Below are positions 1-10,535 of a DNA stretch of 64,000 nt, one piece after another. The position numbers and the translations under genes are program-made. Under the pieces are notes generated by a model, which was given only the letters and a program-made list of their open reading frames with translations, did no database searches and was not told where the DNA came from. The stretch comes from Dichetophora obliterata (lineage: Eukaryota > Arthropoda > Insecta > Diptera > Sciomyzidae): positions 170,713,627 through 170,777,626 of the forward strand of contig OY986435.1 of assembly GCA_963920525.1 (NCBI GenBank), given 5' to 3'. How positions within the stretch are numbered: the first letter of the stretch is position 1; every line of letters begins with the position of its first letter.

Positions 1-1331
1 AGTTATCAGCTTTTGGCGTTCGCGTACGCAAAAAAACTTGCAGAATAAGAGAAATTGAAAGCGCAAAGTGACAGTTGACTAGGAGGTTGTAAATTCCTGC
101 TGGAAAATTTTTTATTGTCGAGAATTCGCAAGCTAGAAAACAGCTGATTAAAGACATTTGCCATTTGAACAATCAAACAAATTTAGTAAAATTTATGTTC
201 ACAAACCGGAGGATTGACTGCTGCAGTCGTCAAAATATGGAAGGTATCTTCAACTTTTATAGAAAACGTTGCCACTGGTTTCCAGGAGAACACTCCAAGT
301 CTTATTTTCTTTGGTTTTCCATTCCATTTGAAAAGTAAGCAAGACGTTAATCAGCTATTATCGAGGCTTGCAAGTTTTTACAAATTTGTCGTTCGCGTAC
401 TTTTTTGGATACTTTTCTATTTGTTAGAGAATTGTGCGTTACTCTCTTGCAAGTTGCTGCTGGATATTTTTCACTGAAGAAGTACGCGAACAGACCTAAT
501 ACTTGCATGCGAGAACAAGCGTTCGCAAGGTACGGACGTTGCAACTAAAGGCAAAATGATTTTAGCAGTATCCCACACGAAAGGTAACTCAACTCGCAAT
601 GAATAAAAATGGATTTTTATTTAATTTACGATTTGCTGGTCGTTGTGCAAGGTATTGGCGTAGTTTAAGGGCGTCCGCAAGATTTGTTCTAGGGGAGGGG
701 GGAGTTCCAAAAGCATAAAGGAGTCCAGAATGCACATAATGAAAATGTAACCTAAAAAAGTTCCTATTTAAATTATAGTCATAAAAAACTTTTGACTATA
801 AGATATTCTAATGTAAAAGCGTTTTTTTAAAAAAGAATTTGCCATCAGATTTTTTTTAAAAATTAGTGCATGATTTAAAACTAGCCTACTTTATTCAGAA
901 TCTCCTAATTCTTTTTTTCGCTTTTTAATTAGAAGCTTTTCTCTCGCCTAGATCGCTGCAATTTTCTCAAATTTAAACGCTGCAAGATTGTTAGCAATTT
1001 TATTGAGTTTACGAAAAACTAAAAAATTATCCAAATTGGATCATCTTTATGACAGAAAAACGATTTTTTTAAGCCAACTTTTGGGAAAGCATTTAGTTTT
1101 TTAAATTCATTTTACTTTTTTTCTTCTTGTGTTTAATTACTTTAAAACATAAATTCGCTTATCGTCCAAGTTCATATGCGTTATTGGCTTAAATTCCCTT
1201 TACCATCTGTTGCTCCAAAAAATGATCTTCGACTAATAGGGATATCATTCCTTATCATAACTCAATATCTCGTAAGAATAACATCGTAAATTCTTCTATT
1301 GCATACGAAGTATTTACTAATGGCTTTGTAC
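1..1331. other. Non-coding DNA left of the mariner, with a MITE end
   Basis: No supported gene. The short open frames here lack family motifs and codon character. Positions 382-400 and 479-496 carry facing copies of a GTTCGCGTACTT motif, and 491-498 (cagacc then TA) matches the terminus of the MITEs at 48977 and 59026. The rest is AT-rich DNA in which I see nothing. Confidence 0.5.
382..496. mobile_element. MITE fragment related to copies at 49.0 and 59.0 kb
   Basis: The right end reads as the inverted terminus GGTCTGTTCGCGTACTTC followed by TA (497-498). A weaker inverted copy starts near 382. The two better copies of this family lie at 48977-49437 and 59026-59509. The true left end could be further left or missing. 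Confidence 0.45.
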
Positions 1332-1333
1332 TA

Positions 1334-2629
1334 TTGGGGGTTAGAATTAGTTTTAAAGGTTTTCTAAGAGATGGCGTAACTATCAATAGATCGCATCGGG
1401 CACACCTGTGACTATATTCATTTCAAAGCACATTGTCTAAGCTTCATTTTTCAGTATGTATCATTCCACTGAAGTGTAAACAACATATATTTTTTTCTCT
1501 GTGAACATGTCGACTTTCGTTCCAACAAAACGCAATTTGCGGGACGGTTTACTTTTGTAGAAAAAAGCGGTTTTGTAGAAAATTTGAAGAAAAAAGCGGT
1601 TGAAGCACAACGCACGCTTACTGAGGCTTACGGGGACTATGCTCCATCGATTTCTACTTGTGAGTACTGGTTCCGTCGGTTTAAAAGTGGTGATTTTGAT
1701 ACGGAAGACAAAGAGCGTCCGGGCCAGCCGAAAAAGTTTGAAGATGAGGAATTGGAGGCTTTGCTCGATGAAGACCCGTGTCAAACCCTTCAAAAATTGT
1801 CAGAATCATTGGGAGTCGACTTATCAACGGTCGGCAAACGCTTGAAGGCCATGGGAATGATTCAAAAGCAAGTGCCGTACCAGTTGAAGCCGAGAGACGT
1901 TGAACGGCGGTTTTGCATGTGCGAACAACTGCTTCAACGGCATAAAAGGAAGAGTTTTTTGCATCGAATTGTCACTGGCGATGAAAAGTGGATCCATTAC
2001 GATAATCCTAAGCGAAAAAAATCGTGGGGACCACCCGGCCATGCATCAACATCGAGGGCCAAGCCGAATATTCATGGCGCCAAGCTTATGCTGTGTATTT
2101 GGTGGGATCAGAAGGGTGTCGTGTACTATGAGCTGCTAAAACCTAACGAAACCATCACTGGGGAACGCTACCAACAACAATTGATGCAATTGAGCCGAGC
2201 ATTAAAGGTTAAACGGCCGGAATATGCCAAAAGACACGACAAAGTGGTTTTTCAACATGACAACACACGGCCACATGTTGCAAGAACCGTCAAAGAAACG
2301 TTGGAGGCGCTGAATTGGGATGTGCTACCCCACCCGCCTTATAGCCCAGACATAGCCCCTTCCGACTACCACCTATTCAGATCGATGGCGCATGGCTTGG
2401 CTGAGCAGCGCTTCACTTCTTACGAGGATACCAAAAAATGGGTCGATTCGTGGATTGCCTCAATAGACGAATCGTTCTTCCGGCGCGGAATCCATATGCT
2501 GCCAGAAAGATGGGAAAATGTTGTAGCTAACGATGGACAATACTTTGAATAATATACATTGTACCGTTGTTTCTAAATAAATGCTCAAAAACCGAAAAAA
2601 AAACCTTTAAAATTAATTCCAACCCCCAA
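1334..2629 (+). mobile_element. mariner transposon, full length, TA target duplication
   Basis: Inverted ends begin TTGGGGGTT at 1334 and are mirrored at 2629, with about 30 bp of similarity and a few mismatches. TA flanks both sides (1332-1333 and 2630-2631). The 1,296-bp length fits mariner. A polyadenylation-like AATAAA lies just after the transposase stop. Both ends and the duplication survive, so this is a fairly young insertion, although the transposase 5' end is damaged. Confidence 0.93.
1507..2552 (+). pseudogene. mariner transposase with broken N-terminus
   Basis: DDE/D transposase that cuts and pastes its own element at TA sites. From 1584 the frame is open for 322 residues. It has the helix-turn-helix N-terminal region, TGDEKW with the first catalytic Asp, QHDNTRPH with the second, and SPDIAPSDYH with the third. 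Exactly 34 residues separate the second and third Asp, the mariner D,D34D signature. The natural start is the ATG at 1507 (MSTFVPTK..., the usual mariner beginning), but this frame stops at 1558. A short duplicated stretch (TTTTGTAGAAAA...AAAAAGCGG, 1553-1599) shifts the frame just before the long open part, which has no ATG in the expected place. Similar to Mos1-type and mellifera-type mariners; subfamily not settled. Probably no functional protein unless translation starts internally. Confidence 0.9.
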
Positions 2630-2725
2630 TATTTAGTATTAGTTGTTTTTAAAGTATTTATAATCGAAATCTTTCAGCCAGGTGTGTTGAACAATTACCA
2701 AATATAAGGAAATGCATGATTGCAA

Positions 2726-2800
2726 GGTGGCCGTATTCTACTGAAAGAGTACGTGGCCCGTAAGCTTAAAAACCGTGTTTCAAACCCCAGCTAAGATAGA
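2726..2800 (+). mobile_element. tRNA-derived SINE head (remnant)
   Basis: The stretch has an A-box-like GGTGGCCG and, about 45 bp on, a B-box-like GTTTCAAACCCC, the split RNA polymerase III promoter of tRNA-derived SINEs. It does not fold as a full tRNA, and no clear SINE body follows. It lies just outside the left arm of the foldback-like element. Confidence 0.4.
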
Positions 2801-2861
2801 ATGTTTTTTTTATTTTAAGTTAATGTCAGAGCAGTAAAATCGGCATTCACATTCAGAATTT

Positions 2862-3039
2862 TAAGTACAACTGAATAACTACATAAGAATGCATTCAATG
2901 AATGCAAAATTGATTTATAAATAACATTTTTAATTCACATTCATTTTTTCAAAAATGGTTTATTATTCATTTCAATTATTCATTTTCGTTATTAAGAAAA
3001 ATGAATTAATTTTTTATTTTTTGAATACTATTCACAAAG
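2862..3039. repeat. Left arm of a foldback-like element
   Basis: Read on the minus strand, this segment aligns along its length with 14142-14333 on the plus strand. Landmarks in both arms are CTTTGTGAAT, a run of ATTCATT-type words, TGTGAATTAAAAAT and the palindromic ATTCATTGAATGCAT. Mismatches and small gaps show it is old. Together the arms bracket the gypsy/I nest, so I read them as the ends of one host element. Confidence 0.75.
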
Positions 3040-3050
3040 ATAAAATAAGC

Positions 3051-3095
3051 GACTCAAATATAATAAGTATAAGAGAGTGCCTGAGCAATAAGAAT
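3051..3095 (-). repeat. LTR-shared segment at the gypsy 3' side
   Basis: Matches 13775-13819 at 43 of 45 positions (core AATAAGTATAAGAGAGTGCC). Beyond 3095 the sequence differs from what follows 13819, and before 3051 it passes directly into the foldback arm. The rest of this LTR is therefore either further right (up to about 3585) or deleted. Confidence 0.8.
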
Positions 3096-3585
3096 TTGTA
3101 TGTGCAAGTTCTGAGTTATAATTAATACTCATCATTATTAACACTCATCACGCCCACCATTAAGCTTAAAATATCTTATAAACAATCTTATAAAATTCTA
3201 TTAATTCAATATTATGAAAACTTATAATATATGACAAAATATCAAATCCATAATTATTCACAATTCACTTTTTATCATAAATTCCATATGGTGCTCGGTA
3301 TTATTGTATAAACAAATTAAAGTGTTCAAAATGTTACTTTTACTTTATAAAATTTTAGTTTATAACTATTACTATATAAACATAGTTCATAAAATCTGTA
3401 ACAAAAATTTATTTATTTATTTATGAGAACATAATTTAAAATTAAAATCTTAAATTAAGTTATTAAGAGCAATGGCTGCAACGGCCTTTAGCTTATTTTT
3501 CAAGTTAGTCAATTAATCAGATAGATAGAGTAATAACAACTTTAAATCATTAACTTAAACTAAGAATTGTGTATTGTATAAAAAG
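3096..3585. other. AT-rich stretch between LTR segment and LINE 3' end
   Basis: No open frame of note. By position it is the 3' non-coding part or U3 of the gypsy element, separated from the pol end (9211) by the LINE. A (TAAA)n-like run lies near 3412-3424 on the minus strand. Confidence 0.4.
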
Positions 3586-3658
3586 TTAAATATATTTAAT
3601 ACTAAAAAAATAAAACCATTTTACAATATTATTAATATTTTTTTTTTAAATGCCAGAT

Positions 3659-3839
3659 GTCAGATGTTTTGATACAAGTTCATTGGTTTCAAAAAGAAAA
3701 AATTGTATAATTACATTTTCATTGTTTTTTTTTTCTAAAAAATTTTTTTTTATTTAAATTAACGTCATATTAGAATTTTTACTCAATATCAGATGTTATG
3801 GTACAAGTTTGTAGTTTTTAAAAAAGAAATTACATTTTC
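3659..3839 (-). repeat. Duplicated 3' terminus of the I-like LINE
   Basis: Segments 3659-3720 and 3789-3839 are diverged direct copies. Each includes, on the minus strand, the last codons of ORF2 (NLYxNI then TGA) followed by a tract matching TGAAAATGTAATT on its upstream side. The element thus has two tandem copies of its ORF2 end about 130 bp apart. Confidence 0.65.
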
Positions 3840-6800
3840 AATATATTGAGTAGTTGGATTATGTATACAATGGAGAGGATCATTGTTCTTGAATATTTGT
3901 TTTCTTTGTACACTCAATGTCAAGCAATTAGAAAATATATGTTGAATAGATACAGGTGTGTTGGTTCTGCAAAATGGACAGTTAGGAGGAACAGTTTTAT
4001 TAAGTATGTGTTCATGTGTTAGTCTGCAGTGACCAAGACGTAATCTTTCAAATTTTGTTATATCTAGGCTGGTTAAGTTGGGATAGTGGTCGAATTTTAA
4101 AAATGAATTTATGTTCAATTTGTTTGTGTTATGTGTTCTATACCACGAAGAGGTGGTATTCCATAGAAGAAGTGATTGTTTCCGAGTAAACTTTTGTTTA
4201 AGATATTGTACAATGTCCTTGAAGTTATTATTGGTAGTTGTTAAAACAGGTGATTTTGTAGCAAGTTTAGCTGACTTATCAGCGTATTCATTACCAATTA
4301 TGTTGGTATGGCCTGGAATCCAAACTAGAATTATTTTGGGAAACTTTTCTAAAAGTGTATTTCTAATCAGGGTAGGGTAATGCTCATGGTTATTTAGATT
4401 ATCAATGGCTTGAAGGGAAGATAGAGAATCTGAACATATGGCAAATTTTCCTCGTCTTGATTTATTCAGATCTATTGCTGAAGCAATAGCAATAATTTCT
4501 GCAGTGAAGACAGTGGTAAAGTTCGGGCAATTTGAAATAGTAAGAATTGAGTTTTCTGTTGTGACACTGTATCCAGTATTATTGTTTGTCTTAGAACCAT
4601 CAGTGTATAAAAATATTCGATTACTTAGTTCGTATTTAAGTTGATTAAAAGCTTGCCTAAATGTTTCGTGTGGAGTAGTATTTTTATTGAATTTACAAAG
4701 GTCAAAGTTTATTATTTGGTACTGATTTTGCCATGGTGGTGATTTGTATTTTACATGTTTCATCGGAAGATAAGGCAAATTACGCCTTTTACATGAATAA
4801 ATTATTTTTGAAATGGTAGAGGGGAACTTTCTATTTTTATGTATGAGTCTGTGTTTTTTTAATATGTTGTTTAAAGGAGTGTTGTTACTATAGAGTAATG
4901 TTTTGAAAAGTTTGTTCGTCAAGAACTTACTTCTTGCTTTTATGGGTTGTATGCCAGTCTCGAAAAGGATATTGCTAATTGGTGTTGTACGATATGCACC
5001 TATGGCTGTTCTCAAAGCAGAGTTAAGTAACGTGTTCAGTTTATTTAGTTGTGTTTTGGGAGCAGTTCCATATAAAAAAAGACCATAGTCTATTTTAGAT
5101 ATTATTAAAGCTTTTACAGCGGAAACTAATGTGTGAGTATTAGAATTAAATTTGAAGCTTGAAAGGCATTTTATAATATTCAGTCTTTGGGAAAGTGATT
5201 GTTGTAGCAAAAGAATATGAGAGTTCCAATTAAATTTTTTGTTAAATATTATTCCCAGAATTCTTAATTTATTAACTGATTCAATTAGAACGTTGTGACT
5301 GCTGATTACGCTGGAACAATTATATTTACGACAAATATGTAAATGTTTAGATTTTTCTATAGATAAAACTGCTCCTGAGTATTTGCACCATTTTCAAATA
5401 ATGAATCCAAATTAATATTTACATTTTTCTCTTTTTTCTGTTCTACAATAAGGTGAAAATCATCTGCATAAGCACAAAATTTTATTTCTTTGTTTATTCT
5501 AATAGTACCACATAGCTTGTTGTATGCTGTTAAAAATAAAATGACTGAAAGAGCCCTGTGGTATTCCGTTAAATAAATCTTTAGTATTTGAATAAAATTT
5601 GCCAACTCGAACTACTATTTTTCGATTTCTCATAAAGTTCAGAACATAGTTTTTAATTTTTGGACCTACTTGCCATTCATGTAGTTGGTCAATAACAGAG
5701 TGTAGGCCAATTTTATCAAAAGCTTTGGCGAAGTCTAATGATATAACTGATATGTGTTTATTTTTAGATAACGAATTTGAAATCAGGTGGTCTAAATATA
5801 AAAGAGCATCCGTTGTTGACTTCCTTCTCTTAAAGCCTATTTGGTTACTGTCAAGGAGTTTGTTGTTTTCAACGAACCACCATAACCTATTAGCTATAAT
5901 TTTGTCCATTAGTTTGGCACAACAGGAATTTAAGGATATTGGCCTGTATGATTTTAATATAGTCTTATCGGATTTAGGCTTCAATATGGGAACAACAACT
6001 GAGGTTTTAAAAGATTGAGGAATGTAAGAATTAAAAATGTTATTGTATAGATTCAGTAATCCAGTAGTCATAGGTACCGAAACATTACGGATCATGGAGT
6101 AAGATATTCGATCCTGTCCAGGAGTATACCCTTTTAGGCTATTTAAAGCTTTCTGAAATTCAATAGGGCTGATATCACTTTCGATTGCCAAGGCTTGTTT
6201 ATTTGCAGTGGAATTAAATGTAATGTTTGTGACTCTCTGTTTATGAATAACAAAATCATGTGGAAAGTTAGAGTTTGACGATTCATTCGACCAATAAGAG
6301 CAGAATGCATCGGCTATGGCTTTCGGATCACATATTGCTAAGTTATTTTTGCTAGGGTTATTTATACAATGTATACCATGGGACGATTTGTATCCCGTAA
6401 ACCGTCTTATGTTGGTCCAAATTTTTTCGATTGATGAGGATGGATTAATTTCCGAAGTAAATTTGTTAATGGATGATATTTTGGATTCTTTAATTTCTCT
6501 TTTATATAAGGCATTCGTTTTTTTGTAGTTTATTATATTTTGTTGGTTAATGTTTCGTTTTAGGGCTTGCCAACATTTGTTTTTTTCTTCTCTGAGCTTT
6601 CTCAGTTTTTCATTCCACCATGGGACTGTACGGGCATGTTTCATTGAACCAGATTGAGGGATCGAAGAATGCGCGCTTTGTATAATTATTTTCCTAGTTG
6701 TTGCAGTTTCTTTATTAATATTAGAGGATAACGGTCTGTTTTGATTAAAAATAAAGGAATTCTTTTCAAAAAGAGGCCAGTTGGCTAATTTTACATTAAA

Positions 6801-7481
6801 CCGGTGTTTCATTAATTTAGCTTCTGATGTTTGTGTTTGAAAAATAGATATAAGTATTGGAAAATGGTCACTTCCGTGTAAATCGTTTTGAATAGACCAA
6901 TCAGATGCCATGGCAATGTCAGGTGAGGAAAAAGTTATGTCAATGTGTGTAAATGTATTAAGTGTCGTGAAATGTGTTGGAGATCCATCATTTAAAATAA
7001 CATAGTTGGATTGATTAATAAACTTTGCTAAAGTATTGCCTTTGCGGTTATTTACAGGAGAGCCCCACATGCTATGCCACGAATTAAAATCACCTGCTAC
7101 CAAGTATTGTTTGTTCAAATTGCGTAAGACATTCTCTAGGTTTTTCTTATTGAAGTTGCTGGAAGGTGAGATATATGTAGATATAATTGTAATTTTTCTT
7201 GTTGAGTGTATTTCTGCAGCTACGGCATCGAAGTCGTTGCTGAGTGAAATGGTGTTGTGCTGAATTGAATTGTGTATTAGAAGGGCTACGCCTCCGTAAG
7301 AATTTGTTGTGTTGAGAGTATAGAGAGAGTAATTAATCGGGATTGGTACGAGATCTTTGGATCTTATATGTGTTTCCTGCAATGCTATCACTTTAGGATT
7401 TAGTTGCTTTATTAGTAACAGTAGGTTATTGTAATTGTTAAAGTATCCTCTAATATTCCATTGCACTATTTTAATTGTCAT
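3789..7481 (-). pseudogene. ORF2 of the I-like LINE (endonuclease-RT-RNase H), frameshifted
   Basis: Replication polyprotein: the endonuclease nicks the target, RT copies the RNA, RNase H removes template. From 7481 down: endonuclease motifs QWNIRG, QETHI, GDFNSWHS and GSDHFPI; then RT motifs SLDFAKAFDK and GIPQGS. At about 5550 the frame shifts right after GIPQGS, and the rest of the RT core, with AYADD, continues in another frame to about 5357. After a further break the C-terminal part (5210-3789) is open for 473 residues and carries RNase H (LYTDGSK, TAEIIAI, CSDSLSS, and the PGH...GNEYAD region) and a cysteine/histidine motif near the end (CPFC...H...C). At least two frameshifts make it inactive, yet long open stretches suggest moderate age. 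Confidence 0.9.
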
Positions 7482-7623
7482 TACTATTTATAAGAATAAA
7501 TTTGTTAATCAGTACAAAAATTGTATTGGAGTGTAAGATTTAAGTAAGAGTTACTAATAAATACTATTTTAAAATGTAAGTTAATTTTTTATAGTGTAAG
7601 TAAAAATAAAAGCAATTCTTATT

Positions 7624-8823
7624 TTATTCATACATAAGTTGATCGTCGATTCCTTCCATGTTGATGACCTTGACTGGATGTTTGCTGTTATTTTTCGTAT
7701 TTTTTATTTTCTTCAGTTGTGATTGTAGCCGTTTGGAAATATTTCTTGGGTAAATTTTGCTGCTTTGTTTAGCAGCATTTGCAGATGTAGAAGGCTTTGG
7801 TTGGGATTCTGATTCAGAATCACTTGGTAAATCGGAATAGCTGGTTAAAGTGCGGTTGACAGGTGTTGCTGCAATATGTGGTGAATTAGATAATTTTTCT
7901 GGAAGTTGAGTTGGATGTATTGCTTGATTTGTTTGTTGTTTATTTTGGAGTTGCTGATTACGTAGAATTGAGGAAAACGATGTTTCATGTTGGTGACGTT
8001 CGTTATATATGACTGTGGCTGCTCTGTGATCAACTTTTTGGGTGGTTTTTATTGCTTGAATTTCTTGCTGTTTCACAAATATAGGGCACTTTTTATCAGT
8101 AGCGGGATGGTTATTGGGTTTGATATTGTTCGTATTGCAATTGATACAACTGTCATTATTATTACATTTTTCATCAGCTTCATCATTGAGATGATAAATG
8201 TTTGCACATTTATAGCAGATTTTATCGTTTTTGCAGAATTTTGATGTATGACCATAACGAAAGCATTTATTGCATCGTAGTGGTTGAGGAATATATGGCC
8301 GAATGTTAACAATTTCATAACCGATTTTAATCTGAAGTGGTAAAATTGCTGTAGCAAATGTTACTATAACAAGACCTGTTTCAACTAGCTTGTCGTTTGT
8401 TTTTTTAAAAATTTTTTTAATCTCACATACATTTTGATTTCTTAGTTCCAAAAGAATAGTTTCTTCTGGTATGCCTCTTAGTTCATTGCAGTAAAAAACG
8501 CCTTTGGAATAATTTAGTATTTTATGCTCAGTTATTTCGACAGATATTGTATTCGATAACGCTGTCAGCGTAGTTAGTTTGTTAGCTTGTAAATTATTTT
8601 TCGTTTTTATTAAAATTTGACCACTTCTTGTTTTCTTACACTGTTCGACCTCACCACCGCATGTTGCATCGATGGCTTTTTTAATAAGAAACGGTGAGAC
8701 ATTTGAGAGATTGTCCGAACTATTTGTGCGAGTCATTACAAGGTAGTGTGGGCCAGGATTTTGAAAACTCGCCATTTTAGCTTTGTCCCATTGAAGGAGA
8801 GGAAGATCCGGAGGATCTTTCAT
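7624..8823 (-). CDS. ORF1 gag-like RNA-binding protein of the I-like LINE
   Basis: Open for 399 residues. It packages the LINE RNA into a ribonucleoprotein. The N-terminal half has an RRM-like region typical of I/Jockey ORF1. Around residues 188-255 there are three cysteine knuckles: CNKCFRYGHTSKFC, CYKCANIYH... and CINCN...HPATDKKCP. The C-terminal third is rich in Ser, Gln and Asn. The start at 8823 gives the expected length, about 150 bp downstream of the element's 5' end. ORF2 starts about 140 bp after the stop. This ORF is intact while ORF2 is broken. Confidence 0.88.
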   Translation of the reverse strand: MKDPPDLPLLQWDKAKMASFQNPGPHYLVMTRTNSSDNLSNVSPFLIKKAIDATCGGEVEQCKKTRSGQILIKTKNNLQANKLTTLTALSNTISVEITEHKILNYSKGVFYCNELRGIPEETILLELRNQNVCEIKKIFKKTNDKLVETGLVIVTFATAILPLQIKIGYEIVNIRPYIPQPLRCNKCFRYGHTSKFCKNDKICYKCANIYHLNDEADEKCNNNDSCINCNTNNIKPNNHPATDKKCPIFVKQQEIQAIKTTQKVDHRAATVIYNERHQHETSFSSILRNQQLQNKQQTNQAIHPTQLPEKLSNSPHIAATPVNRTLTSYSDLPSDSESESQPKPSTSANAAKQSSKIYPRNISKRLQSQLKKIKNTKNNSKHPVKVINMEGIDDQLMYE

Positions 8824-9210
8824 TTTGTCTTGGTTTTTTACTCACACAGGAGCTGTTTAAAGTCGCGCAGAACTGTTTTTTACAACCTAATTCAATATAA
8901 CTTTAACACTATTTTACTGTTTTTTATCAAAATATGCACTAGATGCACTTTTTGTGATGCACTTTCAATGCACTGAGCTTATAAAAAGATGGTGTATGAA
9001 TGAATATTCCACAGTTTTATAGTTTAATCGTTTTTAAAGAAGAAAATTGGATTTTTTTTAATTTTTGAAATTTTCAATGAAAAATATTTTATATTAATTT
9101 CCGATGACAAGAAAAGCACACGTTGCTGCTTGAAAAATTTTTTCAAACTGGTAACAAAAATGTTATAAATGAATTGATACAAAATAAAAAATAAAAATTT
9201 TAAATTACAA

Positions 9211-10518
9211 TTAGTGCTTGTCGTTAGATTTCTTGGCCATAATGACTTTTCCCTCAACGCGCGAACGTAGTTGTCTAAAACCAATTTCATTGGCCTTATG
9301 ATCACAATTATCATTAACATCAATATTATTGTCCAATGCGAGATCATCAGAATCTGTACAATCCTCGATGGATACAGATTCATCAGCAACAGTGACACCT
9401 CCTGCCGCACAGATTGTGTCCTGTTCATCACCTTCATCATTTTCTTCAACTTCTTCATTAACAATGTTATCAACTATTGTACTTCATTATTTAAATTAAG
9501 ACCCCTAATTTGATCAACATGCCTCTTAATCTCTCTATTATTGTGATGAATAATGCAAGAATAAGACCGAGGACCAAGTTTATTCTTTACCGTAGCAGAA
9601 GTCCACAATGGTTTATTTGGATCTTTGTAATCTCTGATATACACTTTTTGACCTTCAGAGAAATTTATATTACGCTTGCCTTTATATTTTTTAATGGCTC
9701 TGGCTTGACTTTCAGTAATTTTATCTCGCACAAGTGGAGGTTTAAGAGCGCTAAATCGAGTTTTTAACGATCTACCAAAAAATAATTTAGCAGGCGATTC
9801 ACCAGTCGTGCAATGTTTACAGTTTCTGTAATCACATAAAAATCTATTTAATATCAAATCAAAATCTGTTTTACATGATTTACATTATTTAATTTCAAGA
9901 AATTTTTGAAGTCTTGTGACGTGAACTGTCGTCCCTTATCACTTACAAGGGTATCGACAATTCCGTATCGATAAAACAATTCCCTTATTTTCTGCATGGT
10001 GAAAGATGATGTTATTTTATTCATTTTAAAAACTTCAACCCACTTTGAAAAGGAATCGATTACTATGAGTAAATAATAGCCTTTGATGGGGCCAGCGAAG
10101 TCAATATGTATTCTATTCCAAACCGAATTCGATGGCGTCCATGGAATCAGAGAACTCTTTTCTGGACTTGTTTGAAGTTCCTGACAAGGGATGCATTCCT
10201 TTATTAAACGCTCAATATCTGAGTCAATTTTTAGCCACCAAAAACTAAAGCTTTAGTTTTTACTATCCCTGAGTGAGAAGTGTGTAATTCACTTAGTATT
10301 TGTGTTTGTAATTTTGTAGGAATGACGGTACGATAACCCCACATAATGCAATCATTTTCAACTGACAAATCATTTGACATGTTCGTGAATGAGTTGAATT
10401 CTGCTCTTGTGAGACCCTTAACTGTTCCTAACTGAATGGCTTGACTTAATACTGATAATATTGAGTCACTCAACTCAAATTCAATGCATTTTCTTTTTTT
10501 ATGTAATGTGCATAGCAT
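9211..10518 (-). pseudogene. gypsy integrase region, multiple frameshifts
   Basis: Integrase inserts the cDNA into the genome. On the minus strand: the HHCC zinc region (LHTSHSG near 10270, then KECIPCQ near 10190), the catalytic core with HIDFAGP (first Asp, near 10100) and SDKGRQF (second Asp, near 9945), and the C-terminal domain open at 9857-9474 (GRSLKTRF, QKVYIRDY, GPRSY). An acidic tail in another frame ends with a stop at 9211. Frame breaks separate these blocks, so it is non-functional. Arrangement and motifs fit the Ty3/gypsy integrase. Confidence 0.85.
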
Positions 10519-10535
10519 TTCTCTATATCATTATT

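Larger units (their letters stand above)
3586..8979 (-). mobile_element. I-clade non-LTR retrotransposon inserted in the gypsy element
   Basis: Two ORFs on the minus strand: a zinc-knuckle gag-like ORF1 and an endonuclease/RT/RNase H ORF2. This layout, with RNase H after RT, is that of the I group. A candidate 9-bp target duplication TATAAAAAG lies at 3577-3585 and 8980-8988. It gives a length of about 5.4 kb, close to the known size of I elements. The 5' end begins near CAGTG, a common start for promoters internal to LINEs. The duplication is short and AT-rich, so the ends are only probable. Confidence 0.82.

Noticed and set aside
8746..8976. Plus-strand frame at the LINE 5' end
   Set aside because: Antisense to ORF1 and the 5' UTR of the I-like element; no motifs.
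9024..9473. 149-codon Met/Leu-rich minus-strand frame
   Set aside because: It is a shifted reading of the gypsy pol acidic tail; the true frame ends at 9211.
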